From Agarophyton chilense (Eukaryota > Rhodophyta > Florideophyceae > Gracilariales > Gracilariaceae), in the NCBI GenBank assembly GCA_030374765.1, contig JARGXX010000059.1, positions 1 through 58,878 of the forward strand: 58,878 bases of DNA. Direction: 5' to 3'. The translations under genes and the position numbers were made by a program. The notes beneath the pieces are model-generated. The model did no database searches, was not told the origin of the DNA, and worked only from the letters and a program-made list of their open reading frames with translations. Numbering within the stretch: position 1 is the first letter of the stretch; each line of letters starts with the position of its first letter. This document shows positions 20,380-30,872 of the stretch, piece by piece.

Positions 20380-20721
20380 GAACCTAAGTGAAGGCGGACA
20401 AGCCACGAAGCGCGAAAGAAGAAGAAGCTTGGATCTGAACCTAAGTAATGATGGACAAGCCATAAAGCGCGGAAGAAGAAGAAGCTTGGATCCGAACCTA
20501 AGTGATGGTGGACAAGCCATAAAGCGCGGAAGAAGAAGAAGCTTGGATCCGAACCTAAGTGATGGTGGACAAGCCATAAAGCGCGGAAGAAGAAGAACCT
20601 GGAATCCGAACCTAAGTAAATGTGGACAAGCCATGAAGCGCAGGCGAAGATGACGCTTGGATCCGAAACTCAGTGAAGGTGGACAAGCCCAGCGTGCAGC
20701 GAAGAAAAAAGCTCAAACCCG
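20380..20721 (+). repeat. 57-bp minisatellite, six units (left copy)
   Basis: Units with GAACCTAAGT start at 20380, 20437, 20494, 20551, 20608 and 20665, a 57-bp (19-codon) period, with a further degenerate copy near 20769. In one frame it encodes repeats of SLDPNLSDGGQAIKRGRRR, strongly basic. The right element has one unit fewer. Whether it is translated is unknown. Confidence 0.9.
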
Positions 20722-21958
20722 AGAGAACATTAACGAGCCGAAACAGCAGAAGAAGAAAGAAGTTGGGTCCGAACCTAAGTGAAGGTGGAAAAGCCATGGA
20801 ACGTTAGAGAAGAAGAATCTTTAGGACGCATAAGGCTGAGCTAAAGCCGAAGAAAATTTGAGACTAGATTCAAGCTGAAGAAAGGCGGACTAGTGATGAC
20901 AGGGTGTGTAAAGTTCTCTTATCTCGGTCACGTAGGGATGCTCCCCTCCGCAGAGTCGAAAGAACTCCTTGCAGAGGCTAGAAGATACCGCTCAGTGCCG
21001 TAGAAGATTAAGCGGTTGACGGGTCGGAGAAGAAATAGACTCTGATATTTCTACAGGTGACGGAGGTGGCGGGTGGAGCTGCGTCATTGGAACTACAGGA
21101 AGAGAAGAGGTGTCGCAAGTACTGGCACGGACAGAGATTATGTTCAGGTGATGACTGGCCGTTGCCACCCGTTTCACATTGGGCGAAGGGTAACCCCGCG
21201 TCGATGAGGCTGACGCACGAGAATTCTTTGCGCTCCGCGTTGGTCCAGCGGCCGTCATTTGGGCAGTAGTAGACCGCCGCTGCGCGGCTGAATGACCACT
21301 GTGGTCAGCATGCGGTTCTTCACGACCTTGTGCAGAGGAAGCTGAAGATCGAGCTGTCGGTTGGAATGCTCGAGATTCAGAGAGTTGCGAGGTACCTTTG
21401 CACCTATGCCCTTCTCGAAGATGCTTTTGGTTGCAAGCACGCGGATGCTGATGCACGGTCAAAAAAAAAGAGTTTGGTAGGCTGCGTGGAGGACGATGTA
21501 GTCCTCGGACTTACCGGATTGAAGGAAGGAGAGACAGGAGTCGAGGTGTCTTGCTCACTGCTCCTAGACCTCTCTTCCTGGCGCGAGGCCTTGCGGTGCG
21601 CTCTGTAGGCAGCCCGCAGTCGACCCTTGTCGCCCTGCGCCACCCCGTTCGGAAGCTTAAGAGTTACCGGAGCTATCTCTGATTCCGGCGGCGCTGGGGC
21701 ATGGGGACTACGGGCGTTCATCGCGCGTCGCGGCATCGTGGGGAGGAAGGAGTAAGGAAGCTGTGGGGGCCGCCGTAAAGGACGGGAGAAGGTGGAGCAG
21801 TCGTGGGTTGCGCGGTGGTTGAGCTTAGAGGAAAGTGGGGAGCGACGACGCGCGCAAGATACTAGTGCGCGGTTGCTCCAGCAAACAGTGCGGGCTGGAG
21901 GTTGGCGGTTCCTTCCACTTGTCCTGTGCCACGGTGGCGCAGGCTTTGGGGGGGACCG
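20722..21958 (+). other. Element-internal region between pol and 3' LTR, no recognised gene
   Basis: About 1.2 kb follow the minisatellite. No envelope-like or other known domain is visible. A 194-codon minus-strand frame (21404–21988) starts inside the 3' LTR, but the equivalent in the right copy is broken by indels. A G-run (GGGGGGGA near 21949–21956) just before the LTR could serve as a weak polypurine tract. Confidence 0.55.
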
Positions 21959-22138
21959 TGTCGGGCACGTGTAGCGCGCATGCGCCACACGTGTCGACGT
22001 AGTGCATAACGAGCTCGCCGCCGCTCGCGCCCGATATTTTAGAGGCGTGAGAGCGGCGGCGGCTCTTAAGGAAAAAGGTAGGCAACAGTGGGAAGGAAAG
22101 AAAAGGGTACGCTTGCCCCTACAGACAAGCGCTTTTCA
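21959..22138 (+). repeat. 3' LTR, left element, followed by GTAAC duplication
   Basis: 180 bp from TGTCGGG to CTTTTCA, 3 differences from the 5' LTR. The target-site duplication GTAAC follows at 22139–22143, and unrelated DNA begins after it. Confidence 0.95.
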
Positions 22139-22143
22139 GTAAC

Positions 22144-22467
22144 TATGAAAATTACGGTTTGCAAATGTTATGGAACCTTCATCGCTACGGTTAGGCTGGC
22201 GCCTTGCTGTAAATATATCCATATAGAAATAGCAGGGATTTACTAATGTGTCAGCCTAATGCGTTGTTGGAAATTGTATGTGACCAATCAGGTACACCTA
22301 CATATACTTCCTGACTGTGACGGACAACGGTGGTCGTTCTCTTTACTCTTGGGTGCGACGCCGGTCGAGACTATGTCTAGTGCAGTGTTGCACGTGTGTC
22401 TCGTGTGTGTGCAGTCTAGCTGCGCTGAAAAACTGCCATCAGCGTGGGTTGTTTGTGCAGTCTAGCA
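22144..22467 (-). other. Possible remnant of a copia 3' LTR
   Basis: Downstream (minus strand) of the copia RNase H frame there is CAGGGAAA (22468–22475), a plausible polypurine tract, then TGCTAGACTGCACA, with TAGACTGCACA recurring about 50 bp on. This is where a 3' LTR would start. Its far end is not identifiable because the Ty3 element is inserted nearby. Confidence 0.35.
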
Positions 22468-23997
22468 TTTCCCTGCACGATGATGGTAGTTTGGGGGTGG
22501 CGGCACGATGTTGAGGGCGTTTCGAAGTAGAGTGAACGTCTGTTTCTTGAGCGCTTTCGTCAGAATGTCTGCGAGCATGGATATGGTGGGGGTGTGCTGG
22601 ATAAGGATGCGCTTGCTTTTGATGAGGTCATGGAGGTAATGTCTGCGGAGGTGGCAATACTTCCGGTGCTTGGTGGGGGCCGTTTGGTATGCTACCAAGA
22701 TTGGGGCATTATTGTCCATGTGTAGTAGAGTCGCGGACTTCTGGGAGTAGCCGATGTAACACAGCAGTCGGGGCAGCCACATTGTTTGCTGAGAGGCCGC
22801 TGACGCCGCATGATACTCTGCTTCGCATATCGATAGAGCGATCGACTTCTGCTTTGTCGACTGCCACATTACTGGGCTTTTTGTTAAGAGGTGTACTATC
22901 CCAGAGTATGACTTTCGATCTGACTCATTTGCGAAACCGCGTCTGCTTATGATACTAGAGTGGAAGGGGCGGCCTGCTTGTAGAGAATTACGTGGCTTAT
23001 TGTGCCTTTGAGGTATTTCAGAGAGTAGCGGAGTTGTTCTCAATTCTTTTGTGTTGGAGCTTTCATGTTCGTAGCCAGGCGGCTTATAATGTGGGCTATG
23101 TCCGGTCTTGTGGAATCAGCTACATAGCGAAGCTCTCCAATTCTTTGGCGGTATGCGAATTCTTTCTCCGGTGGCAGTGCTGCAGATTGGTTGGGTGGAT
23201 TTTTGGGGTTTGGTTCGATTTATGGGGTTGGTTTGGGACTACAGTGGAGAAGGTTGTGTTTTTCGAGGATTGCACGGATGGTATGAGGTTGGGAGATGTG
23301 GATGGCACGGTTTGGGAATCTTTCAATGCGCCAATTGAGAAAGAGTTTTGGTGGGCCTAGTCGTCGTATCTTGTATCTGGACCGGATAGTGTCGTAGAGA
23401 TCATCTATCATGGACTTGAGTGGAGCAGCCGCTAAGAAGTCATCGATGGTCACGCTTATTATGATGGAGCCGTCCGATGTGAGGCGGATGAAGAGGCAGG
23501 GATCGCTGTTAGTTTGAATGTAGCCTTTGCTTTTCAGGAATGATGCTAATGCCTCGGAGTATATGTGGGAGGCAGGAGGGATACCGCACAGGTTTCCTTT
23601 GAGTATCCCAGCTCGGCCCTTGTGTTTGTAGGAACCATCGAAGCGAGGGATTTTTCGCACGAATACAGGTGTGGAGTGTTCATATCGTTCGTGGGGGAAT
23701 GCAGATGATATGTCAAACTGTTCTGGTTAAAGATGGAAAGCGGCAGCTAGACACATAATGGATCTGGTTGAGGTGCATTCAGCGGTGTAAGTTGTGACGC
23801 GGTCTGGATCAAAGTGTACATGTGGAAGCATGCGGTCGCCTCGCACGTTGCATCCTGCTTTGTGTCTTGTTGTAGAGCCATCATCCAATCGTTTGTAGCG
23901 GTAGGTCATTTTCAGTGGAATGGTCTTGGTTTGTGGTGGTAGTTCAGAGTTTGGAATCCATTCAATTGTTTCGTGTTTGTCTAGTGTTTCTAGTTCA
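22462..23997 (-). mobile_element. Copia-type RT–RNase H remnant
   Basis: Read from 23997 downward: an RT start with MTYRYKRLDDGS...HKAG and RGDRM...HFDPDRVTTYTAE; a TAA at the HL/PEQFD junction near 23725; then DISSAF, VFVRKIPRFDG, SEALASFLKSKGYIQTNSDP, the active site SVTIDDFLAA, and RRLGPP. A connection region NMKAPTQKN(stop)EQLRYSLKYLKG follows, then RNase H with SICEAEYHAAS, MDNNAPI, KHRKYCHLRRHYL and LADILTK. The domain order is that of copia. At least one TAA, one TGA (23040–23042) and frame changes make it a pseudogene. Thr stands where YVDD would have Tyr. I associate this RT type with rhodophyte copia elements from memory. Confidence 0.88.
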
Positions 23998-24000
23998 CCA

Positions 24001-24290
24001 TCATGCCAACGTGGAATGATGAGATGGATTGGTCTTTTTCTTTAGAACATGAACGACTTCGTTCTTGAAACGAGAGCAGCGTTTACAGACCCACTGGTTA
24101 GACAGACCAAACGCTGCAAACCAGTTTATCAGAAACTTTTGCTGCTTCTTCAGCTGTGATCTCGGTCGTGGTTGTGAGCCAAAACTAACCGCTGTTATCA
24201 TCTTTGACTACCAGAACATACAAAAAGCCATCCCCGCCACGTGACATGTAGCAAAAGTCGAAGTGAAACAATTCATTAGGTTGTAGACAT
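24001..24290 (-). mobile_element. Fragment of a Ty3-type integrase core
   Basis: The minus strand reads LQPNELFHFDFCYMSRGGDG and LYVLVVKDDNSG (stop at 24.2 kb), then in another frame NWFAAFGLSNQWV, FKNEVVHVLKK and HHSTLA. This is the integrase core of the HFD...KDD...WF..FG type. The segment that should contain the second catalytic Asp (usually D-x-G) reads CKRCS, so that residue is lost. Immediately beyond 24000 the sequence becomes copia RT, a chimeric junction. Confidence 0.7.
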
Positions 24291-24299
24291 GCAGTTTGT

Positions 24300-26580
24300 T
24301 AGATTAAAGCTACAAAATAAAAAAATTGAGTGATGCGAATCCACATTGAATACATTTTTCTAAATGTGCATTACAAAAATGCCGAGAAGTGTTTGAATGC
24401 TCACCGTATGAAATCTAGGCCTAAAATAGAATTCTGAAAACACGGAAGCAGTGTTCAGCAGGGCATTACATTCCCTAGTATGAACTATCCGGGTTTAGTA
24501 GAGAACCATAACCTTTTCTCAGCTGCCTCAACTCTAAGCACACTCGGAAGCAGCATATTCTAAGCTGTAATAGCGTACGATTTTTCTTTCTTTCTCACTA
24601 TTTATGGATTGCACTTGTACCCAGAAGGTCAAATATGTACTTTGAACTTTGTCTTGTGCACGGTGCCCTCTCTTTCTGTAGCTTTCGAAAGGACATATCA
24701 TCTTTAGCCGCTGCACCTGTTGAACAGTCGAGATTGAAATTCTGGCAACAAAAAACCTGTTTCGCTTGGTGATACTTGTTTTCCTTTCCTAGCACACTCC
24801 AAAATCATTTCTATCGGTACTCTCAACGCATATTCGAAGGCTAGCGTGAAGACAAAGAAGCAGAGGAGGCGAATCATGTCTCAGAGCCAAGATCTTTCGA
24901 AAGCTCAATACGTGGTCCAAGTGAAGTTCCATGCCTATTCTTACCGTTTCAATCTACGCACCTCATGACCTGCTACCCTGTACCGAGAGGCTATTAGTTG
25001 TTCAGAAAAGTCCAACATATAGACATCTTTTGTTTTAGTAGAAAGGATGAAATGTCGTGCGTATCAAATACGCAATTCAGTACGGCGTACACTTTTCCGT
25101 ACACCCGCCATCAGCATTACACAGAAGTTGACATAGCAAATCGCTCCATCACTACGACTTCACGCCATTTTGTTCGATCACTGGACTATGGAATAAGACT
25201 TTATAGAGATTCCCATTTCGGAACAAAAATCTGCGGCACGAAATCATTGGAATTCCATACCACAGGGAAAAAAGTTGCAACTAAAACTGGAGACGAGATT
25301 ATTCAAGGACTGTACTATCAGCATACAGGAACAAATGAACCGGATCATTTCACGACATCAAAGCCCCATGGAACAGAATAATTAACTTCTCAGATCAATT
25401 TCAGACACTCTGAGAAGGCCAGTGACCCTTAATCTGGCGGAGAGTAGTTCTAAATACAGTCAATCAACAACTATGACACTTTCTCAAGGTCATCAATAAT
25501 GGGATGGTATTAATTTTGACATGTGCTTTTATCTATTTGGAGACTTCTTGCATACTCCTTAAAATTGTCTCTCTGTTTCATGAGAGCAGGTGAAAATTAA
25601 TTCGCTTTCTTGATTGATGAATCGCTTCTTTGTGTAAATTAATGAAAATCCGTAGGAAATGTAATATTAAACTTCCCAAACGGAGCTGAAAGAACCCCTT
25701 GATACAAAATAGTTGCTGCTACGCCCACACTTTGTACTAATCGTCGGTTAAACCTCAGACTTGCGCCTGCAAAACTGTCAACATCTGCCCGAGTTAAGTG
25801 GGCTTTGGGAATTGATGACAACAGGGCTCTAAAAATCACATTATCAGAACTCAAATGCTAGGGCTTCTCCTTCCGTACAGAAGTTCAAACTTTCCTTCAA
25901 CCAAAGTTTTCCTACTTTGAGTTGGGGCGCTTTCGAGCACTTCCTATGCGTCTATCAGGCACTAGATTCCGTCTTCCGCCCACTCGGTTCAATGTAGGAA
26001 GCGCAATTCCATTTTGGACATTTACTACTTCAGCATGTTCAAGAATTTCTCTCTCGTGTATATGATCGTCAGGAAAGTGATCAATAACTTCGTTGGCAAT
26101 TAAATGGCTATAAAATTGCGTATTAGATCTTGAGGCACGCTATGAAGAACTTTGGTGTTGTTGACGTGTCGCGATTTGCGCTCATCGCACGTGACGCAAA
26201 AGGTTGGGCACCAAGAGGAGTTCCGCGCTGTGTCGGATGCCCCCAGACTCTTTGACGAAGTCTGGTATTCTTTACTATATAGTAGTCTCTGGTGCTCCAA
26301 GAACAGCTCGTGGGTTGCGCTTCTAGATTTTCTATGATGCGTGCGCTGCGTAGATGTCGCTGTCATCCAGCAGCTGTCTACTTCGAGGTCCTACGCAGTC
26401 CAAGCGCCTGCATCTCAATCCCGACTGCAGTCCACTCTGGGCTGCAGTTGCGCTATTTCATCCCAGTTTCGCAGCACTCCGATTTGTGGTGCACCTACGC
26501 ATCCCAGATGTGCTCGTGGGTGGTCAACAGTCCCCTTATGACCAAAATTTCGAAAGGAATATGGAAGGTTGGTCATAAAA
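24300..26580. other. No recognised gene; AT-richer stretch with unassigned ORFs
   Basis: A ~127-codon plus-strand frame (24998–25381) and minus-strand frames at 25639–25854 and 26100–26366 are open. The last has a C-P-T-F-C-V-T-C cluster and, in another frame just below, ANEVIDHFPDDHIHERE, which may be retroelement remains. Nothing could be assigned. Given the neighbours, decayed transposon DNA is likely. Confidence 0.45.
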
Positions 26581-26589
26581 AGTTGACCG

Positions 26590-26900
26590 GTCTCTTTTGT
26601 CTTGTTGTACCGTCCTTTCTGACTTGTTCCGGATATTCTTCTACCAAGTCTGGTACATCGTGTTGTAGCCTTTCCAATAAGACCTAGTAAGTTTCGCTGC
26701 CTTCAAAGCCTTTCTATTTTACCAAGATGTCCAATACACCGTCTTCCTTTATGATATTCTGGAAATTTCCGAACACCAGTAGCTCGTTCTCTTGATAATA
26801 AAGGAGATTTAGAAGGTCTTCGGTTATTTGAAAATTCTTGTTTCGGGAAAACTTTAACCGACGGCCTTGCACTAGTTCCTTCTTTCCTGTAAGCAACTAT
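26590..26900 (-). pseudogene. Chromodomain-like integrase tail
   Basis: GRRLKFSRNKNFQITEDLLNLL, then LDILVK(TAG)KGFEGSETY(TAG)VLLERLQHDVPDLVEEY. The layout (strand, W-K-G-x-E, helix with D-V-P-x-L) is that of the chromodomain-like C-terminus of many Ty3 integrases, which guides the element to chromatin. Both aromatic-cage-type Trp positions are now TAG (26714–26716 and 26684–26686). Confidence 0.65.
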
Positions 26901-27145
26901 TCTTTTTCGGAGATGTATTCACCATTGCAGCTTGTCACTCGATATGGACCTGTCCATTATAGCGAGAGTTTCCTTTTCATTTTCTTCTGTAGCAATTCTT
27001 TCAACACAAAGTCCCTCTCAGAAAATTTCACCTTGCGTACTCCCGTTTTCTTCTTGGGTGATTCTACCGCTGCTTTTCGTTTCCCGTTAGAAGCTGTGGC
27101 GAATTTCCGGTGCATGCGCTTCATTGCTTCTCTGCACCGGTCGAA

Positions 27146-28250
27146 TTATCGCAATTTCCTAATCTGTGCCTCGGTGATGGACACAATTTCCAACTCTCCT
27201 TTGCGTTCAGTGAGTCCGGCGAACGGGCCATCCTGCTTCAGCCCGATAAATACTTCGAGTGGACATTGATTCTTCAATCGCTTCAACGGGGAGTTCTTCA
27301 GTGCTGACTGCACCAGTGACATCGCCCTGGGCCATGAGGCGAATGGAAGCTGAAACTCTGACAGTAGTGCTATTGCCGCTCTTGCTAGCTCTCTGCACAC
27401 TACCTCAAATATACCGTTGCTCCACGGTGCGTAGGCCAGGGTTTAATGATGCTGAGTGTGCAAATGATCCTTGAGACTACATGTCACTTTGTTCTTAGAA
27501 TGACTGGCTTGATATGAGACCCATATCCTCGAAGTTCAGAAGGCGGCGAACCATTCTGTAAACAGTTCAGAGGTTACTTCAGCCGTTGCTTCGGTTGTAA
27601 GTTCGAGTTATAGATAGCCGAAGAAATCGTCTTTGATCACCAGAACGTAGATGTGATGTTTTTCTCCGTTTCAAATATAGCAGTAGTCGAAATGGATTAC
27701 TTCGTCCGGTTACGTTGCGTAGATTGCAAACCCCAACAGGCCTGGGCACGATAAATCTTGGCCAAATATGGAGGCAGTGAATACAGGATGCCACGAAGTC
27801 GTTCACATCTTTGTCCATACAGTCTCACCAAGAGTGTGTCTCGATGTTTGCCTTTTTCACTTCCTTTGCTCGGTGTCCTGTGGATCTGGTGTGTGCTGCG
27901 ATTAAAACTCTTAGCTTACACAGTGTGTCTGACTTCGGTACCCATATAAGCCCTCAAATGTTTTGCAAAATGCCTTTGTTCTGCTTGAAACTGCTGGGTG
28001 GCTTCTCGGGACTGCTACTTTGTGTGTTCTCCAGGTTTTTGAGTTTGGGCCAGTCAAGTTTCGGCTTCAGTTCGGGGCTTATTGGCGCCATGAGAACAGT
28101 CTTGCATGCCCTTAGAATGGCTACTTTGAAATTTTCAGGACTTTTTAAGGCCCAACGTGTCATAATATCCGCCTAAACATTCCGTTCCTCCGGTAGATGC
28201 TGTATGATATAACTGAAACGGTTGAGCTTCAATGCCCACCTCATCAGCTT
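27146..28250 (-). pseudogene. Ty3 RNase H end plus integrase
   Basis: RNase H tail: KLMRWALKLNRF...YIIQHLP..RNV(stop)ADIMTRWA, the normal W-A-L...G-E-R-N-V-x-A-D ending. The integrase zinc site follows near 27880–27760: H-R-S-T-G-H then FVASCIHCLH. PRPVG and, in a shifted frame, HFDYCY (27690) and HIYVLVIKDDFFGY (27650–27610) belong to the core. The C-terminal part is at 27400–27146 with CRELARAAIALLSEFQLPFASWP and LKNSPLKRLKNQCPLEVF. The central part with the second Asp was not resolved. Confidence 0.72.
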
Positions 28251-28740
28251 GCTGGGCGTGTGGCGTGGTGTGCCGGTGGTTCAATTGGGTCGTCTTTCGT
28301 GTCTCTGTAGGATACACCACTGTAGTTACCCTTCTCAGTAGGTACACCGAGGCGGCTGATACGCATACCGTTAATCGCCGGACCGACCTTCTCGAGGTGG
28401 TCGTCTAGGTTGAATTCTATCGCATTGAGCAGGGGCCGTCCAAGAATCACCCGTTTCATACTCTGATCCGTAATGAAGAACTCTACTCCATGCGGAAGTA
28501 TAGGTATCTTCTTCCTGGGCAGGGTTATTACCAGCGGCACCGTCACGCTTTACTTTGATGTGAACATCATTAGGGCTTCTGCAGTGCCCCTCAAGAGCAG
28601 TCTCGAGTTCGATGGATTCAGGGATATCGATGACTTCCAAGTTGCTTCCCGCAATGATTTGCTTCATCAAGTCTTTTGATATAGCACTGTAGTCGGCGCC
28701 AGAGTCTCCAATCGCGTCTGCTGCAACTCGATCGTCGATT
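28250..28740 (-). pseudogene. Ty3 retropepsin fragment
   Basis: The active-site block AIGDSGADYSAISKDLMKQI is at about 28730–28660, the usual D-S/T-G-A. VEFFITDQSMKRVILGRPLL near 28470–28420 is the C-terminal retropepsin strand with the ILGRPLL motif. A one-base frame change lies between the two. It is followed directly by RNase H sequence instead of RT. Confidence 0.75.
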
Positions 28741-28749
28741 AAAATGCTT

Positions 28750-30710
28750 TACCTTTCATTGCTGCTCGGATGGCTTGATAAACGGGCGACTTCGATGCTC
28801 CTCTTCCCCCGCTTTTCTGCGAAGAAATAGTCCAGGAGCTGCTTCCGTTCGTCAGCGGAGGTAATACTACAGTATTGAATTCGGTGCTATTTTTCGCACT
28901 TCCTGTTCAGGCAAGGCCTCGTCCACACAGGACCGTCTGCGGCGGTTTTCTGTGCTCCTTAATTCGAAGAATCTCGTTTCGAACGTTTGAGACTGCGCTC
29001 TATATATTCGGGTTCACTCTTCTTCGAAACGTTTCCTCCGTCGCGCTCGTGTCTTCGCTTTATCTGCGCTCGTGCAGTTTCGCCGTTATTCACTTCGATG
29101 GGAAGAGAGCTGGCGCGTTTCATAAAATAGGATATGCTTGCCTTTTGTAACGCAATGACGCGTGGGTCAGCGTACGGGTCTCGACCGGTGGTAGCGTGGT
29201 AGAGCGAATCCTAAGGTCCGAATTCTTAACGGCGGCACTCCCAGAGCACTCGGTGCAATTTCTGGCGTTTACAGCGTAGTCCTACAGGTCGGTGCTACAG
29301 AAACCATGGCTTGAAGACCAAAGGGTGGAACTAATATAGCAAAGGGGGTTCTTTAGTATCCTAACTGTGCCTACCTTACTCTAAGGGAGAAGCATCGCTC
29401 GAGCCAAGAAGATAGTACTGGCGAGGGGCTGAGATCTCCCTGGCTCTGTAATGCTAATCTATGAAACAAATTAAAATAAACAAATAATCTGCCTGAGTCC
29501 AGATGATATCGGCCAGTCCACGTGGCGTCTGTAAGATCCCTCAGGGCCCGGCGGCTTACAAGGCTCAAACGTTATCGTCGCTTCTTCACATATCTCCCTC
29601 CTTAGGATTCGGCCGTTACGGAGAAATCAAGATGGACTCATGAATGACTCAGTGGACGCGAGCACTTCGTTGCTCCCGGTACCATTGGGTGTGACGGGAC
29701 GTCGCGTGGTCATCGCCTACGGGGAGGCGTGGAATGGTGAGCTGACCATTGGTGCCGAAGGAAAATTAATTTGCCTAAGGACTGAAACTCCCGCGCGCCG
29801 TAGACATTGGCCATAGATAGAACGCCGGCGTATTCCTCGTGGCGCGGTATCGCGGTGATCCCTTGGCTTATTCTCCCCTGAAGGTCATTGGAGCCGTCCT
29901 TAGTCTCCGCTCTTACTTTGGCGACCATCCGGGCTTCATCCATCGTGGTTTACGCCTGTCAGTACGCTCAGGTCAATTCCATTCTTCTTCTCATAGTAGT
30001 AATTTTTCATTGGTCGCGCGCGATGCCGAACTCGCCTTTTAAGCCCGTTGGATACACCATTCTCCCTCCAGACTATGTCGCTTCCGTCGGCTCTCCTATC
30101 TATTTCCTGGCTGAGCAGCCTGTGGACAGCGGCACCATGGCTTCGAAAAACCAAACGGAGAGCTCCTCAAAATACCAAGTGGCTTACGAACGTCCCAGGG
30201 ACCGCTGTGACCATACAATGGGACGGAATCAGCGGGTAGTGCATCATGCCATTCTTTCGTACTCTGTGAAAGAATACCAAAGGTTCTTTCATATGTATCT
30301 GGATGCCCGAAGGTTTGCCAAGATACCCGATTTCCGGAAGGGTTGCAAGAACGCGCCCAGCGTCTCGTTGTATAATAGATGGCTGTATTTTCCTGTGGAT
30401 CCGCGTTCGCCGACGCGATGTCGAACTCTAATTCAAGCCGACATGCCGTAAGTTCGCAGCGGGAAAGAAGCCGAATACCAGTTCAAGGTGAACAAACTTC
30501 TTTTGGACCTATAAACGGAGTTCATATTGATTTATATGCGATTTTCTCCAGGGGGTCACGATCTTTTTGCGATTATATGCTTCCGGCAGCCGTATGACCG
30601 CCTGTTTTTGGGTTTCCAATATGGTGTATCGGAACGACATACACGAGTTCGATGGTCGTTCGCGTCAATCCTTAGGGTTCTTCTTTGTTGGCATCAGGTG
30701 AAGTTTCACG
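28750..30710. other. No recognised gene
   Basis: About 2 kb without known motifs. The longest plus-strand frame is 29888–30451, with its first ATG at 30023 (142 codons); the minus strand has only short frames. An element end may lie near 30710. Confidence 0.45.
30023..30451 (+). CDS. Unassigned 142-codon ORF
   Basis: It starts with ATG 30023 (MPNSPFKPVGYTILPPDY) and ends at 30451. There is no signal peptide, membrane segment or domain that I recognise. Basic and aromatic residues are common in the second half. In transposon-rich surroundings a chance frame is quite possible. Confidence 0.2.
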   Translation: MPNSPFKPVGYTILPPDYVASVGSPIYFLAEQPVDSGTMASKNQTESSSKYQVAYERPRDRCDHTMGRNQRVVHHAILSYSVKEYQRFFHMYLDARRFAKIPDFRKGCKNAPSVSLYNRWLYFPVDPRSPTRCRTLIQADMP

Positions 30711-30711
30711 A

Positions 30712-30872
30712 ACACACAAATACAACATATAAACGTGCGCAATACATTCGAAAAACTGTTGCCACGCCATAATGTCAACGAGTCATGGTACAGACACTAA
30801 GAATAAAGACACCAAAACGTTGGGCATTCGCATCAAGAGAAGATGGATTGCATCAACATGACCATTCTAATA
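30712..30872 (-). repeat. 3' LTR of the GalEa-like element
   Basis: It aligns with 34525–34684 over about 160 bp at roughly 80% identity, sharing for example CAACATATAA, GTGCGCAATACATT, AAAAACTGTTGCCACG and GCATCAAGAGAAG. The purine-rich GAAGAAGGAAGAG (minus strand) just inside it is a good polypurine tract. Outer ends are approximate and no target-site duplication was found. Confidence 0.75.

Larger units (their letters stand above)
1..22138. repeat. Left copy of a ~22-kb direct repeat
   Basis: The whole block recurs at 36795–58878 in the same orientation. The offset is constant at 36785 bp from about base 180 to about 20.4 kb. Only scattered single-base differences were seen in that stretch, for example at about 507, 12786, 13047, 14411, 16367, 16842, 17960, 18210 and 20215, plus a cluster in 10316–10922. 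Differences are dense only in the first ~175 bases, where this copy carries a net 9 extra bases, and after about 20.4 kb. The block includes genes, relics and a complete retrotransposon, so it is a segmental rather than a transposon-only repeat. Confidence 0.97.
15436..22138 (+). mobile_element. Ty3/gypsy LTR retrotransposon, left copy (6703 bp)
   Basis: The element has two 180-bp TG...CA LTRs that differ at 3 positions, a TGG-starting primer-binding site, gag, and then pol in the order zinc knuckles, protease, RT, RNase H, integrase, which is the Ty3 order. About 1.6 kb of non-pol DNA follows before the 3' LTR. The internal region carries apparent frame breaks in gag and one in-frame TAA in the integrase, so this copy would not move on its own. 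The same breaks and the same LTR differences occur in the right copy, so the two share one insertion event. Confidence 0.95.
26590..28740 (-). mobile_element. Decayed Ty3 element lacking its RT
   Basis: Minus-strand order: retropepsin (28740–28250), RNase H C-terminal end (28250–28160), integrase zinc-binding and core (about 27900–27146), chromodomain-like tail (26900–26590). The whole RT and most of RNase H are absent between protease and RNase H end, as if deleted at ~28250. The frame changes several times, and conserved Trp codons are TAG at 28173, 26714 and 26684. No LTRs were found at either end. Confidence 0.82.

Noticed and set aside
21404..21988. 194-codon antisense ORF starting in the 3' LTR
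   Set aside because: The equivalent in the right copy is broken by several indels, the composition is low-complexity Pro/Ser/Arg, and no domain is seen.
26838..27269. 143-codon plus-strand ORF
   Set aside because: It lies opposite the minus-strand integrase remnant and has no features of its own.
29160..29250. tRNA-like A-box and B-box resemblance
   Set aside because: No acceptor or anticodon stem can be formed around it.
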